Assembly (NCBI RefSeq): GCF_019084075.1
Contig: NZ_JAHREN010000001.1
Location: 4,118,501 to 4,182,500, forward strand
DNA: 64,000 nucleotides
Reading direction: 5' to 3'
Origin: Siccirubricoccus sp. G192
GTDB taxonomy: Bacteria > Pseudomonadota > Alphaproteobacteria > Acetobacterales > Acetobacteraceae
In this document: positions 59,672 through 64,000 of the stretch, piece by piece
How the letters are laid out: each line of letters begins with the position of its first letter
Numbering within the stretch: position 1 is the first letter of the stretch
Made by a program: the position numbers and the translations under genes
The notes under the pieces: model-generated
Told to the model about the DNA's origin: nothing
What the model saw: only the letters and a program-made list of their open reading frames with translations
Databases searched by the model: none

Positions 59672-60745
59672 CTACTCGACCAGCGCCATCTGCTCCGGGT
59701 CGAATCCCAGCCAGACCGGCGCGCCGACCTCATGCACCTGGGAGGGCGGCGCGGCGACGCGGAGCTGTTGCTCGCCCTCCGCCACCCGCACCTGGTAGTC
59801 CCAGGCCTCGCCGAGATAGACCCGCCCGGCGATGCCGCCCGGCAGCACCAGCCTGCCATCCGCAGTGCCCGGGGGCGCGCGATGGAGGCGCACGCTTTGC
59901 GGCCGCACCGAGAGCAGGACCGGCCCCTGCCGCGCCTCGGCGATCCCGGCCACCCCCTCCCCCCTGAGCGCGAAGCCTGCCAGGCCGATCTCATCGCCTC
60001 GCAATTGCGCATCCAGCAGGTTGGTGCGGCCGACGAAGCCGGCCACGAAGCGGGTGCGCGGCCGCGTATAGAGCATATGCGGCGCATCCACCTGCTCGAT
60101 CCGCCCGGCATTCATCACCGCGATCCGGTCCGAGGTCGCCATGGCCTCCGCCTGGTCATGGGTGACATAGACGGTGGTGATGCGGAACTCGTCGTGCAGG
60201 CGGCGGATCTCGAAGCGCATTTCCTCGCGGAGATTGGCGTCGAGGTTGGACAGCGGCTCATCCAGCAGCAGCACCGCCGGCTTCACCACGATGGCGCGGG
60301 CCAGGGCCACGCGCTGCTGCTGGCCGCCCGAAAGCTCGGCCGGGTAGCGGCCGGCGAGGTGCCCCATCTGGACCACATCCAGGATCTCGCGGACCCGCCG
60401 CTTCACCTCCGCCGCGGGCAGCTTGCGCAGCTTCAGGCCGAAGCCGACATTCTCCGCCACCGTCATGTTCGGCCAGATCGCATAGCTCTGGAAGATCATG
60501 GACATGCGGCGGCGCTCCGGCGGCAGCACGGAGCCCGGCGAGGAGATCCGCTCGCCATCCAGCTCGATGCTGCCGGCATTCGGCTCGATGAAGCCGGCGA
60601 TCATCCGCAGCGTGGTGGTCTTGCCGCAGCCGGAGGGGCCGAGCAGGGAGATGAACTCCCCCTGCTCCAGCGCCAGGTCGATGCCGTCCACGACGGTGAG
60701 GGTGCCGAAGGCCTTGGTCAGGCCACGGAGCTGAAGGCGGGACAT
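59672..60745 (-). CDS. Fbp/Pot-type ABC ATPase
   Basis: 357-residue ATPase of the iron(III)/spermidine-like importer family. Walker A is GPSGCGKTTTLRM, signature LSGGQQQRVALARAIV, Walker B VLLLDEPLSNLDA, H-loop YVTHDQAEAMA, and a C-terminal TOBE-like regulatory domain. It is one base downstream of the permease gene. The whole three-gene set (binding protein, permease, ATPase) reads leftward and looks complete. The substrate is iron or an organic anion. Confidence 0.93.
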   Translation of the reverse strand: MSRLQLRGLTKAFGTLTVVDGIDLALEQGEFISLLGPSGCGKTTTLRMIAGFIEPNAGSIELDGERISSPGSVLPPERRRMSMIFQSYAIWPNMTVAENVGFGLKLRKLPAAEVKRRVREILDVVQMGHLAGRYPAELSGGQQQRVALARAIVVKPAVLLLDEPLSNLDANLREEMRFEIRRLHDEFRITTVYVTHDQAEAMATSDRIAVMNAGRIEQVDAPHMLYTRPRTRFVAGFVGRTNLLDAQLRGDEIGLAGFALRGEGVAGIAEARQGPVLLSVRPQSVRLHRAPPGTADGRLVLPGGIAGRVYLGEAWDYQVRVAEGEQQLRVAAPPSQVHEVGAPVWLGFDPEQMALVE

Positions 60746-60746
60746 G

Positions 60747-62492
60747 TCAGGTTCTCCGCAGCATGAAATCGCGTCCGACCAGCTTCATCCCGATGCCGAC
60801 GAACACCATGGTGATGACCAGCAGGATGCCGCCGAAGGCCGCCAGCACCTCGAAATTGCCGGCCTCGCTCAAATCATAGAGCAGCACGGACATGGTCCGG
60901 GTCCGCGGCCCCACCAGGAAGACCGCGGCCGACAATTCGCGCGAGGCGACGATGAAGACGATCAGCCAGCCGCCGAGCAGCGCCTTCTTCACCAGCGGCG
61001 CGGTGACGTGCCGGATGGCATGCAGCCGACCGCTGCCGAGGATGCGCGCCGCCTCCTCCATCTCGGGATGCACCGCGCGCATCGCGGCGGTGGAATTGGC
61101 ATAGGCGATCGGCAGGAAGCGCGCGGTGAAGGCCAGGATGATCAGCGTCGCCGTACCATAGAGCGCCAGCGGCGGCGGCGCATAGGCCGCATAGAAGCCG
61201 ATCGCCATGACGATGCCCGGGATCACGAAGGGCGCCATGGCCAGGAAGCCCAGCGCCTCGCCGAAGGGCACCAGCTTGCGGGCGACGATATAGGCGATCA
61301 GCAGCGCCAGCCCCACCGCCAGGGTCGCCGCGACCCCCGAGAACCAGATGGTGTTCCAGACCGAGGTCAGCGCCATCTCATGCTCGAAGAGCAGCAGGCG
61401 GTAATCCCTGAGCGTCAGGTTGTCGAGCGTGAGGCCCCGCCCCCAGGCCTTGGCGAAGGACGCCTGGATCAGCACCAGCAGCGGCAGCGCCACCGCGAAG
61501 AGCCCGACCCCCGCGCACCAGCCGAACAGCAGCCAGCGCCAGGGACCGAGGCGGATCGGCCGCCGCTCGCCGCCCTTGCCGGTCTGCGAGACGAAGCCCT
61601 TGCGCGACAGCACCAGCCGCTGCGCCGCGATCAGCCCCACCGTGATGAGCAGCAGCGGCATGGCATAGGCCGCCGCCACCTCCACGCGCACCGGATATTC
61701 GAAGAACTGCCAGAGCTGGGTGGTCACCACATTGATGCGGGCCGGGATGCCGATGATGGCCGGCGTGCCGAACAGTGCGATGGTTTCCAGGAAGACCAGG
61801 ATGAAGCCGCCCAGGATCGAGGGCCAGACCAGCGGCAGCGACACCTTGCGCATCGCGGTCCAGGTGCCGGCGCCGAGGATGTTCGCCGCATCCTCCATCT
61901 CGGAGGAGACCAGGTCGAGCGCCGATTTCACGAAGATGAAGACCAGCGGGAAGGAATGCAGCGCGATGACCAGCGCCAGGCCGGCGAAGCTGTAGACATC
62001 GAAGAGCGGGTCCTCCGCCCCCGTCGCCCAGCGCCAGGCCAGGTTCAGGAAGCCGGAATTCGGCCCCGCCAGCAGGATCCAGCCCACCGCGCCGAGATAG
62101 GGCGGCATGACGAAGGCGGCCAGCACCACCGCCCAGGTGAAGCCCTTGCCCGGCATGTCGGTGCGCGACACCGCCCAGGCCATCGGCACCGCCAGCACCA
62201 CCGCGATGGTCGCGGTGATGAGGCCGAGGGTCAGCGAGTTCAGCAGCGCCTCGACATAGCGGGCGCGGCCATAGGCGGTGCCGTAATTCGCTAGGGTGAA
62301 GGCGCCGCTGCCCTGGGTCTCGAAACTGACAGCCAGCAGCTTCAGCAGCGGGAAGGCGACCAGGAACAGCAGCGCCGCGATCAGCACCGCCCAGAGCAGC
62401 GTCACCGGCTCGACATGCCGCAGCCGGCCGAACCAGGTGGTCCGGCGGGCGGCGGGTCCGGGTTCCCGCAGGGCGATAGTGGTATCCGGCAT
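60747..62492 (-). CDS. Fbp-type ABC permease with two fused domains
   Basis: 581-residue permease with about twelve helices, two BPD_transp_1 domains in one chain, as in FbpB/AfuB. The first EAA-type loop is near EMEDAANILGAGTWTAMRKVSLPLV and the second near EMEEAARILGSGRLHAIRHVTAPLV. It lies 24 bases downstream of the binding-protein gene and one base before the ATPase gene. The function is the membrane channel of this transporter. Confidence 0.93.
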   Translation of the reverse strand: MPDTTIALREPGPAARRTTWFGRLRHVEPVTLLWAVLIAALLFLVAFPLLKLLAVSFETQGSGAFTLANYGTAYGRARYVEALLNSLTLGLITATIAVVLAVPMAWAVSRTDMPGKGFTWAVVLAAFVMPPYLGAVGWILLAGPNSGFLNLAWRWATGAEDPLFDVYSFAGLALVIALHSFPLVFIFVKSALDLVSSEMEDAANILGAGTWTAMRKVSLPLVWPSILGGFILVFLETIALFGTPAIIGIPARINVVTTQLWQFFEYPVRVEVAAAYAMPLLLITVGLIAAQRLVLSRKGFVSQTGKGGERRPIRLGPWRWLLFGWCAGVGLFAVALPLLVLIQASFAKAWGRGLTLDNLTLRDYRLLLFEHEMALTSVWNTIWFSGVAATLAVGLALLIAYIVARKLVPFGEALGFLAMAPFVIPGIVMAIGFYAAYAPPPLALYGTATLIILAFTARFLPIAYANSTAAMRAVHPEMEEAARILGSGRLHAIRHVTAPLVKKALLGGWLIVFIVASRELSAAVFLVGPRTRTMSVLLYDLSEAGNFEVLAAFGGILLVITMVFVGIGMKLVGRDFMLRRT

Positions 62493-62516
62493 CGTCTGGC
62501 GTCCTGCGGCTGGGGA

Positions 62517-63569
62517 TCAGATGCCGAAAGTGTCGCGCCAGAGCTCGCGCACTTCCGGCACGCCCTTCTCGGCCTCCTCCTGGGTCGGCGCGAGCAGGGT
62601 GATCTGGTCGAGCGGCCGCGATCCTTCCGGAGGCGGTACATCCGGCCGCAGGGACTCGCCATAGAGCAGCCGCACCGTCTGCGACAGGTAGGGCCCGGTG
62701 GTGAATTCCATGAAGAGCTTGGCGGCATTCGGATGCGGCGCGTTCCGCAGGATGGCGGAGGGCGAGATGGTCGCCAGCACCCCCTCGGTCGGATAGATCA
62801 GCCGCAACGGATTGCCGCGCTCGATGCTGAGCAGGGTCGAGCCCGAGGGCACCGCGACGCCCACCGACCGCTCCCCGGCATTCAGCACCGTCACCGGGTC
62901 GATGGAGGAGCGGCCGATCAGCGGCCGGTTGCGCTCCAGCCGCTTGAAGTAGTCCCAGCCGTACATCTTCCGCATCTGCACCGCCCAGATGCCGATCGCC
63001 CCGCTGAAACCGGGATGGCCGACCGCGAGCTGGTTGCGCCATTTCGGGTCGAGCACATCGGTCCAGCTCTTCGGCGCCTCCGCCTCGCTGACCTTCCGCG
63101 TATTATGGGCGAGCAGGTAGAGGCCGATGAAGCTCGACTGGTAGGTGTCATCCGGGTCGGCATGGCGCAGCGCCGGCAGCAGCCCATCGGCATTCACGGG
63201 GCGGTATTTCAGCAGGCGCCCTTCCCGCTTCAGCAGGCTGTAATGGCCGAAATCCGTGGAGCTGAAGACGTCGCATTGCGCGACACCCGCCCGGTTGTCC
63301 TGCGACAGCCGCTGGAAGGCCACCTGCGAAGTGCTGCGGACGACGTTGCAGCGGACCCCCGGATAACGCTCGCCGAAGGCGCGGCCGACCGCTTCCGATC
63401 CCTCGGCGCTGTACTGGCCGGAATACCAGGTGATCTCGCCCTCGCGCCGCGCCGCCTCATGCAGTTCGCGCTCATGCGGCGGCATCTCCTGGGCGCCGGC
63501 GGCGCCCGTGCCCATCGCAGCCATGGCCGCGGCCATCGCCGCGAGCTGGCGCCTGGTGATCATCTGCAT
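62517..63569 (-). CDS. ABC transporter periplasmic binding protein, family 1 (Fbp-like)
   Basis: About 350-residue exported solute-binding protein. The signal peptide is within TRRQLAAMAAAMAAMGTGAAGAQ; the mature start EREL.. EGEITWYSGQYSAEGSEAVGRAFGERYPGV is like ferric or organic-anion binding proteins. ATG 63569 follows GGGAGG by nine bases; a second ATG is at 63563. The gene is first of the three. A 246-base gap separates it from the divergent partial gene. Confidence 0.9.
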   Translation of the reverse strand: MQMITRRQLAAMAAAMAAMGTGAAGAQEMPPHERELHEAARREGEITWYSGQYSAEGSEAVGRAFGERYPGVRCNVVRSTSQVAFQRLSQDNRAGVAQCDVFSSTDFGHYSLLKREGRLLKYRPVNADGLLPALRHADPDDTYQSSFIGLYLLAHNTRKVSEAEAPKSWTDVLDPKWRNQLAVGHPGFSGAIGIWAVQMRKMYGWDYFKRLERNRPLIGRSSIDPVTVLNAGERSVGVAVPSGSTLLSIERGNPLRLIYPTEGVLATISPSAILRNAPHPNAAKLFMEFTTGPYLSQTVRLLYGESLRPDVPPPEGSRPLDQITLLAPTQEEAEKGVPEVRELWRDTFGI

Positions 63570-63815
63570 TCCCGGAGTCCTCCCTTGATCCTGCATTCTT
63601 GCCCGGGGCGGCACCCGGCCTCGCCGGCCGCGCCGCTCGTCAGGGTCCATGGGGAGGCGTCGCCTCGGCCGCCGCCGTCATGCTGCGGCACTCTGGAATC
63701 GCGGCAGGACCTGGCCGGCATCGGCACCTTTCCGGGCTGTTCTTGCTCCCTGCCCGGGACGTTGCCACCCGGCTTCGGCGATGTAAACAATCGCGCGGGC
63801 CAGGGGAGGAAGGCA

Positions 63816-64000
63816 ATGTCGCTGCTCGACAGGATCGGGGTGGATATCGGCCGCAAGGCGCGGCTGGAGGAGGGCATCGAATGGGCCGCCCGCAACGGGG
63901 TGCGCCATATCGATATCCATTGGATACCGGGGCCAATGCCTTCACCCGGTTCGACGATGCGCGCTGCCGGGCCATCCGCGCCGCCTGCGAGGGGCATGGC
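63816..64000 (+). CDS. Sugar-phosphate isomerase/epimerase-like protein, partial (frameshift near 63920)
   Basis: 5' end of a TIM-barrel xylose-isomerase-like gene, cut by the right edge. ATG 63816 follows GGGGAGGAAGG. The start MSLLDRIGVDIGRKARLEEGIEWAARNGVRHIDI is followed by a one-base loss near 63920 (ATCCATTGG); with it restored the text reads LDTGANAFTRFDDARCRAIRAACEGHG. Only about 62 residues are visible. It is divergent from the ABC binding-protein gene. Family call is moderate. Confidence 0.65.
   Translation, partial: MSLLDRIGVDIGRKARLEEGIEWAARNGVRHIDIHWIPGPMPSPGSTMRAAGPSAPPARGM

Noticed and set aside
60744..62294. 516-codon plus-strand frame opposite the Fbp-type permease
   Set aside because: Antisense shadow, rich in His, Gln, Asp and Arg; no domain.

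Overview
The window is one contiguous stretch of GC-rich (about 70 percent) bacterial chromosome. Its gene content points to an alphaproteobacterium of the Acetobacteraceae/Roseomonas type: a SUF cluster headed by an Rrf2 regulator, ClpS-ClpA, a phasin and a PHB depolymerase, a NepR-type anti-sigma factor with an HWE/HisKA_2 kinase, a tartrate dehydrogenase and peptide/iron ABC transporters. This placement is inferred from gene content only; there is no rRNA or other phylogenetic marker. I found no rRNA, convincing tRNA or CRISPR array.

Layout. 0-2.5 kb: sufC (cut by the left edge), sufB and the Rrf2 regulator on the minus strand. 2.7-9.8 kb: alpha/beta hydrolase, PHB depolymerase, SbmA-like ABC exporter, MBL-fold hydrolase, D-threonine-aldolase-like enzyme. 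9.8-15.6 kb: DD-carboxypeptidase, phasin, clpS, clpA, AhpD-like protein. 15.6-17.5 kb: iron operon (periplasmic Fe-binding protein, Bfd, bacterioferritin) behind a Fur-like box. 17.6-30.2 kb: HpcH aldolase and the four genes of the ligase-associated DNA-damage system, split into two outward-facing pairs (ligase + exonuclease; Lhr-like helicase + PdeM) around a signalling island (NepR, HWE kinase, hybrid kinase). 30.2-39 kb: fasciclin protein, photolyase, phosphoesterase, a DUF6134/creatininase group, SixA, CHAD protein, citrate synthase. 39-46 kb: hypothetical protein behind an AT-rich leader, racemase, DUF1622 pair, a Fur-box-linked Cys/His-rich small protein, tartrate dehydrogenase, MsrQ-like protein, ELM1-like protein, pyrE. 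46.3-52 kb: stress cluster (Hsp20, Lon, CBS protein, Zn-alcohol dehydrogenase, UspA), with FNR/FixK-like boxes before the last three. 52.3-58.4 kb: complete dipeptide-type ABC transporter operon. 58.5-59.65 kb: an IS630-family element. 59.7-64 kb: Fbp-type ABC transporter and the start of a sugar-isomerase-like gene.

Two window-wide features stand out. First, a family of intergenic palindromic elements occurs at seven loci, mostly between convergent genes, with conserved flanks but stems that differ from copy to copy while staying base-paired. Second, at least fourteen otherwise intact genes carry a single-base frameshift, most in C or G runs one base too long. That pattern is best explained by homopolymer miscalls in the sequence, so these genes are described as functional with the break marked.

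Shared operator-like motifs suggest four small regulons: ATGTTGC-N3-GCA pairs before the phasin and PHB depolymerase (PhaR-like); TTGAT-N4-NNCAA boxes before CBS, ADH and UspA (FNR/FixK-like); TGAGAAnCATTCGCA before the iron operon and the Cys/His protein (Fur-like); and a GGAAC-N16-GTT promoter upstream of the HWE kinase (EcfG-like).
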